Below, one piece after another: positions 11,545 through 21,967 of a stretch of 64,000 nucleotides of DNA. Below the pieces are notes generated by a model. That model made no database searches and was not told where the DNA came from. It saw only the letters and a program-made list of their open reading frames with translations. The DNA is from Hofstenia miamia (lineage: Eukaryota; Xenacoelomorpha; Acoela). The position numbers were made by a program, and so were the translations under genes. Positions within the stretch are counted from its first letter, which is position 1; each line of letters begins with the position of its first letter. Location of the stretch: assembly GCA_004352715.1 (NCBI GenBank), contig SCFE01000065.1, forward strand, positions 843,112 to 907,111. The letters run 5' to 3'.

Positions 11545-12409
11545 TAAATCAGGAAATTTTTGTCGTATTTTGGACGAACTAAAAGCAGATCTGGCTCAAA
11601 ATATAAGATGAGATCTAACCCTAACCCTAAAAAACTTTTATAAATTAGTAAACAAATGGTTTTTCAAAAGATCTAGTTCATGCACTAAGTTAATCATTGC
11701 TTCATTATTTAAAAAATCGCTGCTATCTTTCATTGTTTCATTGATAGCAATCTTGAAAAATATATTATTTTCGCCCTTTTACCAACATTTTGTCTGAATA
11801 TTAAGTCAAGGAAAACATCATTAGTAAATTTTGAACAATAACCTATCCATATAGGATGATTACATTCTTTCATCGTATTCAGATAAGATTTTGCAATCAC
11901 AGTGCTGTGTCTCCTTAAGTAAAGTAAATTGTTCGCAAATAAAGAGCGTTTAAATTGGAAAACCTCATATACAATATCATACTGAGAAAAAACTCATTTT
12001 CAAATTCCAAAATCAAAGAAATTGTTTCCAGATTTTAGCACTGGTTTGTCTATTATTTAATTTCATAAAATTTTAAAAATCCACATTGCAAATGAATATT
12101 TCGAAAATTGAACATAAATATTTAATAACATAAAATAAGGAATAAAGAAATATGAATTTAGGAGAAATTTTCAATTATAAAAACGGATAGTCTCATTAAC
12201 TAGTATAATTTAAAAAAGATACAAATTTAAAGATTTGCAAAAATACATGAAGAACCATAGGCTAAGAGTGGGAGTATAATTATTATTGTAGAAGCTGTAT
12301 CCAGTGCATGATCTGCATGATATGAAATTTTGCTTAAGAAAAATTTCTTTAAAGCCCTGGATTTCTTATATTTGTTCAAATTTGTTGGGGGATTTTTACA
12401 TTGCCTTAT
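11545..12409. other. Telomere-like motif and decayed coding remnant
   Basis: At 11614-11632 the string taaccctaaccctaa is two and a half CCCTAA units. On the minus strand from about 11965 to 11740 a frame reads FKRSLFANNLLYLRRHSTVI and KSYLNTMKECNHPIWIGYC, protein-like but unassigned. Nothing else was seen. Confidence 0.4.
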
Positions 12410-12907
12410 ACCTACACTCACAAATGAGTTTTTCTTGAAATTTTTTATATTTTGATACCAAAATTTTTTAGACCTCTTAAAATTCTATTAAATCCAAATA
12501 GCTTTATTGTATCATATGGGACAACTCTTTTAACATTAAGTGGCCATTTATGTTGGAACTCGAAGTTTATAATCATTTACATTGTCAAAATTGCACACCA
12601 CAACGCATGTGGTGTTTATTTAAATGTTAACTTATGGAGATTCTTGTGGGATTTGTGGGTAGGAATTTTTGTAGTGGGCTTCAATAATTGAGTTAATAGA
12701 CATGAGTTGAAAATGCTCAAGACTTGTTACAAGGGCGGATGCTGCTTTGGTTAATCGAAATAACTTTGAGAAATAATCAATTGATGTAATCTTGAGCAGT
12801 CTTGGTATGCTCCCAATTAACATTAAATTTAAAATAAAAGTTGACTTGACTGTTGAAATTATGTTAACCCTGCAATTATTATTCATATACATGACACTAA
12901 AAATAAT
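12410..12907. repeat. Dispersed repeat, short copy
   Basis: This copy runs from cctacactcacaaatgag to catgacactaaaaataatt and matches 14149-14803 along its whole length except for two internal deletions. Both copies share the tail with gggcggatgctgctttggtt. There are no clear terminal inverted repeats and the family is unknown. Confidence 0.75.
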
Positions 12908-13414
12908 TCAAATCATTTGATATATTAGTAAACATTTTGTTGATTTCATTTGCATCAAATTTTTTATTCATCTTTGATAGTGTATTGCGTTCCAAAAGTT
13001 GATTTTCAGAAGCCCACAATTTTTTTGGATTTTTCCTTGAAATACTTCTTTTAATTTCTTTATTAATTCTTTCAAACATTTCATTTGCTCTATGAAATTG
13101 TTTTTACGCATTAATTTCTTCTTTTTTCTCAATAAATATTTAATTTGAGGAGTCATGAAAATTGGATCGTAGTCCCTTCATCAATATCGTATCGTATGAT
13201 TTCTTCAAATTCTTCAAAATTTATATTATTTATTAAACTGTTTAGTTTTTCAGTATTTTTTCCATTGATAATTTGAAATTGAATTGTCACTTTTTCTATA
13301 CCTGTTATAAGTGAAGGTTCTGCTATTAATCCAAGATGATCAGTAGAAACCCCAGCTTGAAATGTATAACAATTTTTATATAAATTAGGATGAGAGGTTA
13401 TAACGTTATCTAGG
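12897..13414 (-). pseudogene. LINE ORF2: end of endonuclease and pre-RT linker
   Basis: From the gap edge at 13414 the minus strand reads LDNVITSHPNLYKNC, FQAGVSTDHLGLIAEPS (the conserved SDHxxL of APE endonucleases, here STDHLGL), KLNSLINNINFEEFEEIIR and, after a frameshift near 13160, TPQIKYLLRKKKKLMRKNNF. Next come INKEIKRSISRKNPKKLWAS and FDANEINKMFTNISNDLNYF, the (I)KYLLRKK..L and NP(K)KLW signatures just before the RT. The repeat at 12410-12907 cuts it off. The 5' part is lost in the 343-N gap. Confidence 0.75.
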
Positions 13415-13757
13415 NNNNNNNNNNNNNNNNNNNNNNNNNNNNNNNNNNNNNNNNNNNNNNNNNNNNNNNNNNNNNNNNNNNNNNNNNNNNNNNNNNNNNN
13501 NNNNNNNNNNNNNNNNNNNNNNNNNNNNNNNNNNNNNNNNNNNNNNNNNNNNNNNNNNNNNNNNNNNNNNNNNNNNNNNNNNNNNNNNNNNNNNNNNNNN
13601 NNNNNNNNNNNNNNNNNNNNNNNNNNNNNNNNNNNNNNNNNNNNNNNNNNNNNNNNNNNNNNNNNNNNNNNNNNNNNNNNNNNNNNNNNNNNNNNNNNNN
13701 NNNNNNNNNNNNNNNNNNNNNNNNNNNNNNNNNNNNNNNNNNNNNNNNNNNNNNNNN
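13415..13757. other. Assembly gap between two convergent LINE fragments
   Basis: 343 N. Minus-strand LINE coding sequence runs into it from the left and plus-strand LINE coding sequence leaves it on the right. Confidence 0.9.
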
Positions 13758-14114
13758 TGTGTATGGGGAGGTCAGTCGCTAGCGAATAACAAGAAGATCG
13801 ACCAAATTCAAAGAAAGGCGATGAGGCTTGGCATTATTGACGAATTCCTTTCAATGCATCAGATTCTGCAGTCTTCAGATCATCAACTCTTTAACAGAAT
13901 ATCCAGATCGGCAAACCACCCGCTGGCCTCTTATATCCCGACAAGAACTGAATACTCGAAAGAACATCTGCGACAAAGAAAACCAACAGGTGGAGCCTCA
14001 AGTAGGATTTTCCCTCATCGATATTTGAAGAAACATTGAGTTGTCTTGTCTGTATGATTTATAAATTTATATATGTATCTTTTATGGATGTCAATCCGTG
14101 ATAAAATAAAAGTG

Positions 14115-14148
<34 letters not shown>
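13758..14148 (+). mobile_element. LINE 3' end with (ATCT)n tail
   Basis: From the gap edge a plus-strand frame reads SLANNKKIDQIQRKAMRLG, IIDEFLSMHQILQSSDHQLF, NRISRSANHPLASYIP and ends YLKKH and stop at 14039. KxDQIQRKAMRL is the classic start of the C-terminal part of jockey/I-type RTs. Seventy bases after the stop, gataaaataaaagtg leads into eight or so ATCT units (14111-14146), the simple-repeat tail expected at a LINE 3' terminus. G+C content is higher than around it, so this copy looks younger than its neighbours. Confidence 0.75.
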
Positions 14149-14803
14149 ACCTACACTCACAATTGAGTTTTTCTTGAACTTTTTTTTATAATATTTTGAT
14201 ATATCAATTTTTTTAGACCTCAATATTCTATTAAATCCAAGTAGTTTTATAAATTGTATAATATAGGACAACTTTTTGAACAGTTTGAAGAATAATGAAG
14301 CTACATTGATGTTAATTACTTGGGAGGAAAAGTACACGTTTCAAAAATATACATGTATTTTTTTGCGACTAGTTTTTCTTTACAATATTAAGTGGTCATT
14401 TATGTTGGAACTCGAAGTTTGTAATTATTTACATTTTCAAAATTGTAAATAGGCAGGCTTTTCGTGAGAGTGGGCATATCCACAGCCTCAGCACACCACA
14501 ACGCATGTGGTGTAGTTAAATGTTAACTTGTGAAGATTCTTGTGGGATTTGTGGGTAGGAATTTTTGTAGTGGGATTCAATAATTGATAGACATTAGTTG
14601 AAAATGCTCAGGACTTGTTTCAAGGGCGGATGCTGCTTTGGTTAATCGAAATATCTTTGAGAAATAATCAATTGATGTTATCTTGTGCAGTCTTGGTATG
14701 CTCCCAAATACCATTAAATTTAAAATCAAAGTTGATTTGACTGTTGAAATTATGTTGATCCTGCAATTATTATTCATATACATGATACTAAAAATAATTT
14801 AAT
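14149..14803. repeat. Dispersed repeat, long copy
   Basis: This is the second copy of the family at 12410-12907, about 650 bp, with roughly 120 bp (14270-14390) and a short cag-rich stretch (about 14450-14490) absent from the other. It starts immediately at the (ATCT)n tail of the LINE before it. Confidence 0.75.
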
Positions 14804-14869
14804 GCTAAAAGTGTGTTTTCAAAATTTTATTATAGGAAAACTAGTAACAGGCTCTTGATGTTATTCACG

Positions 14870-15289
14870 CTTCGAAGAAGGATCCAGCTGACTAAATTGA
14901 AGTCAATCATCTTCAATGAATGAGCAAACAAGTTCAAAGGCTTAAAATTATGATATTAGTATCAACTCACTCCATATGTAATGACGGATAGCACCACAGT
15001 GGAATATAATAACTTTAACTCGGCAGCAGAAATGTGGAGATCTTTTAGTTTTCGAAGAAGGTATAGAATATATACGGCCTTTTTACATGTCTTACTGATG
15101 TGTGAGCTGAAGGCCCATAAGATTTATTTATAGTGAATCCAAGAATCTTGAGATGACTGAATCTGGGAATTGTAGAAAGTGGATACGGGAAATTTTGACT
15201 CGAATGAATTATTAGTTTCTGAGATTTGCTTTCACGGAACAAGAACTCGTTTTGTTGGCACCATTCCGTAAGTTGTCTTAGTCCACTTT
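14870..15289 (-). pseudogene. LINE RT thumb and C-terminal fragment
   Basis: Minus-strand reading from the gap at 15289: QLTEWCQQNEFLFRESKSQK then LIIHSSQNFPYPL and FSHLKILGFTINKS. The L-EWC--NEL----SKS--ilF pattern followed by H-KILGF is the RT region just after the catalytic YxDD. Near 15020 ELKLLYSTVVLSVITYGVS matches the next conserved helix. It is damaged by frameshifts. The catalytic core would lie in the 86-N gap or is deleted. Confidence 0.7.
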
Positions 15290-15375
15290 NNNNNNNNNNN
15301 NNNNNNNNNNNNNNNNNNNNNNNNNNNNNNNNNNNNNNNNNNNNNNNNNNNNNNNNNNNNNNNNNNNNNNNNNNN

Positions 15376-15795
15376 GTTTTCTAAAAAATAACTCGGTACA
15401 TTTAGAATTTTTAGCTTAGGTGCAATCTTTTTGTATTCTACAAAATTATAAGACTTATTTTTCCCGATATTATTTTTAATAACCTCAACATCAGTTTTAG
15501 ATTCACAAGCAAAAACAAGTTCATTATTCTTATTTGGGAATATCTTTCTAATTTTACGAAAATTCTTAGCATCTTGAATTTCTTTAAGAATATCTTGAGT
15601 AACATTTGAAATATCAGTACTTGTTATACGTTCTTTATTCGCTAAATTTTTGCTTGTACATTTAATATAATAGCTGCCTGTTTGGTTTAATTTATTTCTT
15701 TTTAAAATATTGGAGTAACTTTCTTCATGATGACTGACAGTATTTCCCAATATCAATAAACTTTTAAGTTCAGACAAAATAGACTCGTGGCTCAA
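15376..15795 (-). pseudogene. Retrotransposon ORF1, PRE_C2HC-like
   Basis: A 140-codon minus-strand frame reads SYYIKCTSKNLANKERIT, DISNVTQDILKEIQDAKNF, RKIRKIFPNKNNELVFACES and YKKIAPKLKILNVPSYF. The order 'KxRKxxxNKNNELVFACES... K-AP-LKI-NVP' resembles the RNA-binding PRE_C2HC region of jockey- or I-type ORF1 (Gag-like) proteins, which precedes CCHC knuckles. The knuckles are not seen because the frame runs into the 15290-15375 gap. It may belong to the RT fragment just beyond the gap with a large internal deletion. Confidence 0.6.
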
Positions 15796-15949
15796 TAAAA
15801 GTGCCTCTTGAACAATTTACTAAGTTCCTTAATTCATTAAATTTTTTAACAATTTTATTATTCATAGGCATATCGTGTAGAATTTTAAATTATGTTTAAA
15901 ATATACACATTAAAAAAATTCGACCTACTTTCCCACCATTAATTAATTA

Positions 15950-16490
15950 TTGTTCTTAAGTTGTCCATAGACACAGGATTTCCAGTTTTTGGTATGGGAC
16001 AAACTTTGGACTGCTTGTATAGATTAGGAAAGCGTTGATTATTTTATAGAAATATTAAAAACACGCTAGAATACCTCAGCAAGGTTGTGTGCATTTTGAT
16101 GTACAACCCATGAGGATAAGCCATCCGGTCCACTGATAGTCTTGGGTAAAAATAAATTAACTAATAAAAACCTTAACGTATACTTTATATCCTTACATGT
16201 CCTTTGTCGGCTTCAGTAGCCTTATTTAAAATGGCTGTCACAAAAATGAATATATCTAGGTTTTCATCGGATAGTTTCTCTTGCAAATTTTATTCACCTT
16301 TACACTAAGATTTCCTTGTTTAATGAGCCACTCATTGTTGCAAAACAGTCTAAATTCTTTTTCTGGCAAAACGTTTTCCTAATTTCGATATCAATAACTT
16401 TTTCTTTTGGTTTAGTTTGTCGATGTTCAAATTGCATGCAGAATAATCTAGTGCAATATTATTGTTTGTAAATTTGTTACCATTTTTTTA
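15950..16490 (-). pseudogene. LINE ORF2: pre-RT linker and RT N-terminal part
   Basis: Minus-strand reading: NKATEADKGHVRI near 16240, then KTISGPDGLSSWVVHQNAHN and LAEVF near 16130, RVFNISIK, and in another frame KVCPIPKTGNPVSMDNLRTI near 15980. This is the GPDGLS--VL--NA--LA--L--vFN-S and V-PIPK-GNP----N-RPI series that opens LINE reverse transcriptases. At least two stops and a frameshift break it. Confidence 0.7.
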
Positions 16491-16559
16491 GACATTTATA
16501 TATACCACAATCTATTTACTACTGTTGCTACATCGATTCTAATACCATGTGCACTTATA

Positions 16560-16745
16560 CCGAAGCGTGTTTTAGTTTTGCTATCAGAATATTGTAGTCG
16601 AAAAAATCAAAAACCTCAGAGATCTAAACATTGAAAAGTAAGATATTTTTCATCATCAAGACAATTTTGCCAGATTTCTGTTGTCTGGATAAGTGCATCA
16701 TTTGCTGAAAATCTTCTTGTGAATCTAAATTGAGTTTCTGTAAGA
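16560..16745 (-). pseudogene. LINE RT palm fragment
   Basis: Minus-strand reading: TQFRFTRRFSANDALIQTTE, NCLDDEKYLTFQCLDL, then after one frameshift SEVFDFFDYNILIAKLKHAS. This corresponds to the QyGFr-grST-DAL and LDLSKAFDtvdH-iLl-KL motifs of the palm, with the first catalytic Asp in LDL. It lies upstream of the fragment at 15950-16490 although its sequence belongs downstream in a LINE, so the two are separate insertions or a rearrangement. Confidence 0.7.
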
Positions 16746-16840
16746 AGTATCATATTTTTGGCGTTTTTACGAGATTATTATAACAAATGCACAGAAGGTA
16801 CAATAGAATAATAAAGAAATAATTTAGAGTTATGTAACAG

Positions 16841-17430
16841 AACAGATTTCAGACTGGCATAGATGAATCTATAGACACCAGTCGCCCGCAGGCATCGTGT
16901 GAGCGGTGGAGGTCTTCAAAAAACTGGTCAATACTATGACAATGGCAGACTTCCAGAGTGAATAGGCGACTTAAAGTGTTGCATCTCTTTCTAAAACATT
17001 CTATGTTAAAACGACTTTTTTCAATCAAACTTAATTGTTGTAAGCGTTAATCCTAAGTCGAGAACTTCATCATTCAGCTCACTGATTTATAGGATGTGGA
17101 ACTCCATTTGAAAAAATATCTGTTCGATGCCTCTATCACGTGGTGCTTCAGATTTTGGGTATCTTCCTCAGTTTTTGAGTTATAAGCATCAAAATCATTT
17201 ATTCAAGAATCATAAACAAGTTTAAGAAATTTCTGGGAAGATTAAGATTAAAATTGAATGGCACTTGGCTTAAAAAGTATGGAATTTGGACTAATTTCAA
17301 CTGTAGATCGATTAGACATCAAGTGTACTATAATGACATAGTCTTTAAAATGTGTTCGACAGTGCAATTGATAGATATCATAACTGCATCACTTCTTGTA
17401 CAATTAATTTGTCGATTTCATTTATAAGAA
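16841..17430 (-). pseudogene. Decayed coding remnant, family unknown
   Basis: Successive minus-strand frames, broken by frameshifts and stops, read NRSTVEISPNSILFKPSAIQ (about 17310), NDFDAYNSKTEEDTQNLKHH then VIEASNRYFFKWSSTSYKSV (about 17200-17080), LNDEVLDLGLTLTTI and SRFNIECFRKRCNTLSRLF then TLEVCHCHSIDQFFEDLH, ending near 16870. The residue mix is clearly protein-like for about 180 codons. I do not recognise it. It may be a retrocopy of a host gene or a LINE part too diverged to name. Confidence 0.45.
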
Positions 17431-17850
17431 TAAATTAGAATGTTAATCACTAAAATTTAGTTACTTCTGCATGTATTAGTGTTCATTTAGAATTATTCAC
17501 TTCGATATCTGTTCTCCACTTTCTTTTTTAAATCTTAAAATGTACAGAAATTAAAAAAGTAATAAAATTATTTATTGGCCAATAGTGTGCGTGATAGTAT
17601 AAATTACAATATATACATCCGACACTGTCTCGATTAACGAACGCGTGTTAAATAGCATAGAGGGAAAACCCCTATCTGTCCGTTGTCTGCTTTCACATGT
17701 GCCCAACCAGCTTGCTCATCTTTTGAGTAGATCACAATCTAAATGCATTCTCGTTAATCAAAATTTTTACACTCTAATGTAAAAAAACTAGCATCCATTT
17801 AGCAAAGAGTTTGTCTCCATATAAAATTAGCACAGTAAAAAAATATTTAC

Positions 17851-18117
17851 TTGATCTTTCCTGAGTGATAACTCGTCCACATTTTCGTCACTCCCAAAGT
17901 AATTATGGGTTACTCGCATTATCTTCTCATCTGCTCCAATGGGAATTACGCAGTTTTCCGGGAAATACCCCGAACGTTTTCCGATTTCGCCATGCAACCA
18001 ATCAGGCGTTGTGTTATCTGTGATAGTAATGATATCTCCTCGATATATTGTCATGTCACCAGGGGATTTGCCCTCAAAGTCATATGTTGCAATACAGAGT
18101 ATTTCATTTCGATGTGC
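17851..18117 (-). CDS. stac: STAC-like gene, SH3-1 and first half of SH3-2
   Basis: This 267-nt, 89-codon exon is phase 0 at both ends (ttttgtag acceptor, gtaaat donor). Residues 6-58 form a full SH3 domain: ILCIATYDFEG (ALYDF-like start), GDIITITDN (RT loop and beta strand), the first Trp in TPDWLHGEIG, and SGYFPENCV (the GYFPxNYV end). After a short IPIGADEKI joint a second SH3 begins (MRVTHNYFGSDENVDELSLR). The E-K-I joint directly between SH3s and the divergent second SH3 start are hallmarks of STAC1-3, where the tandem pair grips the CaV II-III loop. The exon stops in the middle of SH3-2, so at least one more exon must follow at lower coordinates. Confidence 0.88.
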
Positions 18118-18404
18118 CTACAAAATTAAAAAAATATTAATTGCGAATAAACATCGATAGCAATAAAGCGCGTTTGAATTTTGCAATAAAAGATACATTA
18201 AGTGAATTACCACAAAGGCAGAGATAAACATTTAAATAAACTTTAAGTATACATTTAAAATGACATCAATTTAAACAAAAACTTAAACTCAAAATTTAAT
18301 CAACGCAAAAATTAAAATATTATTTAACTGCTTAGATATAACTTTAATACAATATCCCAAAACTTTCAAACATGATTGCATTTTTGGTAAATAGTTCATT
18401 GTTA

Positions 18405-19006
18405 GGGTGGGTGAAAAAAGTTTTTTTTTGATTTGTGAAAAACGGATCCTAAGAACTTGCCCCTACTTATAAAACCACACTTTACTATTTTCATGATTTT
18501 ATGTAGTTGCCATGTTAACTGTGCTGGCTCTCTCTGTTTTTACTTGCAAAATAGCAAAATCTTCTAAATTTCCTTCAATTTTATAGCTATGACCTCATGC
18601 TTAACATCATTATGTAGAACTTCAAAAAAAACGAAGAAAGCCCATATAAACTTTCCAGGTTTTCTTTATTTCCTTGTTAAGATAACCATTCAAATTTTCC
18701 ATTAATTTTTACTGTTATGTCATAAAACTAATGGCATAAAGCAATTTCAATACCGGGAAACTTTAAGTGCTTCTCTTTACAAGGGAAAAAAGTTTATGTG
18801 GGCTTTCTTAAGTTTTTGAGGCTCTATAAAATGGTGTACATAATGAGGCCATAACTACAAAATTTGAAGATTTTACTATTTTGTTCATTTGCAAAGTAAA
18901 AATAGGGGTAGCCCCAACTACATAAAAACATGAAAACGTGTAGCATTACAAGTAGAGACAGTTTTTAAGGACCGCTTTTCAAAAATAAAAAATCTTTTCT
19001 CACTCA
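18405..19006. mobile_element. Palindromic MITE, copy 1
   Basis: The two halves of this 600-bp stretch are reverse complements of each other, imperfectly, with arms of about 280 bp. For example cataaaatcatgaaaatag-type sequence at 18494-18510 is mirrored near 18925-18945, and gctttctt/aagaaagc pair around the centre. The ends are gggtgggtgaaaaaag and cttttctcactcattc. Such an element would extrude as one long hairpin. Confidence 0.8.
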
Positions 19007-20650
19007 TTCATTGTATTGACCTACGACCAACAACTTTGTTTTAGAAATAATTTATTGACTAACTTTGCTTAAAATATGCTATCTCTTAGAAAAATTCCCA
19101 AATCGTAATTAAAATGTCGTATAAATTGTGTAATTGAAGCATAGCTTTTATAACAGTTATATATAAGTAGAATAGAAAACTATGAAGGAGTTTTGAAAGA
19201 TAACAGAATCACATCATGCTATTCCTCAAGAACCTGAAGTAACCTATTTAGGATAACATCAGATGTTGTAAAGTTAGCCGAGCAAAGTTGCAACTAAAAA
19301 TTATGGCCACATTCACCAATGCTTATGATGGTATCTAAATACTCAGTGTTTTTGCCGTTAGCTATTTTCTCAATAGTTTTGTCATAAGGGTTTAAACATC
19401 ATTTTTTAACATTATCTACTTATAAATTCCGTAAAAGAATCCAACAACTTCAGTTTTTTGTATTTTTTTACTTTTTGTACTTTTGGGAGACGCAATGCAA
19501 ACTTGGCAAAATAAAATCCGGTATACAATTGCAAAACAAATATATTTTCAAAAAAGTTTTTTTTTGATTTGTGAAAAACGGATCCTAAGAACTTGCCCCT
19601 ACTTATAAAACCACACTTTACTATTTTCATGATTTTATGTAGTTGCCATGTTAACTGTGCTGGCTCTCTCTGTTTTTACTTGCAAAATAGCAAAATCTTC
19701 TAAATTTCCTTCAATTTTATAGCTATGACCTCATGCTTAACATCATTATGTAGAACTTCAAAAAAAACGAAGAAAGCCCATATAAACTTTCCAGGTTTTC
19801 TTCATTTCCCTTGTTAAGATAACCATTCAAATTTTCCATTAATTTTTACTGTTATGTCATAAAACTAATGGCATAAAGCAATTTCAATACCGGGAAACTT
19901 TAAGTGATTCTCTTTACAAGGGAAAAAAGTTTATATGGGCTTTCTTAAGTTTTTGAGGCTCTATAAAATTGTGTACATAATGAGAACTACAAAATTTGAG
20001 GATTTTACTATTTTGCTCATTTGCAAGTAAAATAGGAGGTAGCCAGCACAGTAAAATGGCAACTACATAAAAACATGAAAAAGTGTGGCATTAGAAGTAG
20101 ACAGTTTAAGATCCGTTTTTCAAAAATAAAAAATCTTTTCTCACTCATTCATTGTATTGACCTACGACCAACAACTTTGTTTTAGAAATAATTTATTGAC
20201 TTACTTTGCTTAAAATATGCTATCTCTTAGAAAAATTCTCAAATCGTAATTAAAATGTCGTATACATTGTGTAAATGAAGCATAGCTTTTATAACAGTTA
20301 CATATAAGTAGAATAGAAAACTGAAGGATAACAGAACCAGATCATGCTATTCCTCAAGAACCTGAAGTAACCTATTTAGGATAACATCAGATGTTGTAAA
20401 GTTAGCCGAGCAGAGTTGCAACTAAAAATTATGGCCACATTCACCATTGCTTATGATGGTATCTAAATACTCATAGTGCTTTTGCCGTTAGCTATTTACT
20501 CAATAGTTTTGTCATAAGGGTTTAAACTTATAAATTCCGTAAAAGAATCCAACAAATTCAGTTTTTTGTATTTTTTACTTTTTGTCCTTTTGGGAGACGC
20601 AATGCAAACTTGACAAAATAAAATCCGTTATACCAAACAAATATATTTTC
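18414..20650. repeat. 1.1-kb tandem duplication (2 copies)
   Basis: Copy 1 is 18414-19549 and copy 2 is 19550-20650, meeting exactly at the aaaaaagttttt start of the palindromic MITE. Copies differ by a few per cent with small indels (for example ggccata missing near 19985, cattttttaac missing near 20527). There is no N at the junction. The unit contains the MITE plus about 530 bp of flank ending aaacaaatatattttc. Confidence 0.88.
19550..20147. mobile_element. Palindromic MITE, copy 2
   Basis: This is the second copy of the 18405-19006 element carried by the tandem duplication. The first few bases of its left terminus are missing because the duplication breakpoint lies there. Confidence 0.75.
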
Positions 20651-21180
20651 TGTTAAGCCAATTTTAGAAGTGTCTATCAAAAAATCATGTGATCTTCATT
20701 TGAAAATGGGACGTTTTTTAAAAAATTACTCTAGTAAATGTGATATATTTCGCTACCTTGGTTAAAACTACTTCGGCAAAATTGGCCGATATTTCAAATT
20801 TTAACAACTTAATGAAAAAAATCGTGAAAGTTTTGACCCAATGATCACACCCAAAACTAACACCTATACATAATAATGGATTTTGTTAAAAGATTATATC
20901 CTAGGCATGAAGTTTCAACGCAATAGCTTAGCTTTAAAAATTTATAGTAAAACCCCGGTCCTGAGAAACTATTAAACATAACAGAATTTAAAAATCTTGC
21001 ACATATAGTATAATCAGGTATAAATTTCATTCTGAAATAAATTTGTGATAGCTCGAAAAATTGGATATTTATAAGATTTTACCAACCCTGTTTAGATGAT
21101 GGTTTGCTAAAAGTTGACACGGGAATTTCGGACTAATACAAAATAGAAATAACCGTTAAATAAATGCAATGTTTTCAACA
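20651..21180. other. Intron sequence, nothing recognised
   Basis: A+T-rich, without inverted repeats or ORFs of note. Confidence 0.5.
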
Positions 21181-21189
21181 CGGTGACAT

Positions 21190-21453
21190 TTGTTTTTAAA
21201 ACAAAAGCTAGCTATCTATAACTTTAAAAAGGAGGCCGATAATGACGTCTCGTTTGAAAAGAGAGTTAATAGGCAAGGGAGCATTGGGATGCACATTACA
21301 GACGAAATGGCTCCAGGGAGGGTTATTGTGCACCTCTTTTCAAGTAATCTAATTAGTTTTGGAATTGAAGGAAATATGTTTAGCTACATACTTCAATTCA
21401 CTGACAGTTGTTATCAGGTAAGAGACATAGACTTGAAGGCTTCTCACTATTAG
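21190..21453 (+). pseudogene. Orphan exon-like ORF, weak macroglobulin resemblance
   Basis: Plus-strand frame: YNFKKEADNDVSFEKRVNRQ, GSIGMHITDEMAPGRVIVHL and NLISFGIEGNMFSYILQF. The string I-T-DEMAPGRVIVHLF-S followed by a Gly-Ile-Glu strand recalls the 'vtp-MaP-arliVyy...dgv-f-V' block of alpha-2-macroglobulin/TEP proteins; this is a motif impression only. At TGTTATCAG|gtaagag (about 21417) there is a good splice donor, so the true exon may end there. It lies on the strand opposite the STAC-like gene, inside its intron. No partner exons were found. Confidence 0.35.
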
Positions 21454-21908
21454 TGAATCAAAAACTATTTTTAGATTCGTTTCAAAAGTTCAATGTATGC
21501 ATTGTAATTTTATCGTTTAAAAAAGCGCTATGAAATTTTGAAATGAAAACTATGTCAGATCTTATATAGCAATGAATTATTGTACCCTATTGATAAGAAA
21601 GCGTTAACTAGAAAGAAAATGGGAATCAACGGGTATAAATATAAACCCTATTAAATCTGCGGTCTTGCCAAATCTATTTCCGGGGAGAGGCTAACGGACC
21701 GTAGACAAACGTTTGTAGATACAAGTGGTAAATGAATGGTTGTTGTTTGTGATGACAAACAAACCTAAAAATCTGTTATACAATTGAATCTGATCTAAAA
21801 AAATATAATAGGATTAAATAATAAGTGTAATAAATCCTATTTTACAATAGATTCGAGTGTATTGGCGAACTTAGTATTGAAAAATAAATAATCTAGAGTA
21901 ATACATAC
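21454..21908. other. Intron sequence, nothing recognised
   Basis: No ORF, inverted repeat or element end was seen between the orphan ORF and the 59-nt STAC-like exon. Confidence 0.5.
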
Positions 21909-21967
21909 CATCGAATGAGGTGAAGATGGTGGCGAACGAGAGCTATTGCTACCAGAAGATTTTGGCC
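21909..21967 (-). CDS. stac: STAC-like gene, short Ser/Pro linker exon
   Basis: This 59-nt exon lies between a gtaatttag acceptor and a gtatgtat donor. It completes a Trp codon (T plus GG) and encodes PKSSGSNSSRSPPSSPHSM, ending in phase 0 just before the SH3 exon. It is low-complexity Ser/Pro sequence continuing the linker between C1 and SH3-1. The exact phase fit at both ends, to 25824 upstream and 18117 downstream, supports it despite its small size. An exon this short is a likely candidate for alternative splicing. Confidence 0.7.

Noticed and set aside
11614-11632. CCCTAACCCTAA as a sign of a chromosome end
   Set aside because: Only two to three units, inside LINE-rich DNA; an interstitial motif at most.
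12632-12892. Minus-strand ORF conserved with 14577-14783
   Set aside because: The conservation is explained by the dispersed repeat; both frames are short and the encoded strings do not resemble a protein family.
19412-19630. Minus-strand Lys/Phe-rich ORF
   Set aside because: Falls in the duplicated repeat unit; the equivalent in the second copy is not open.
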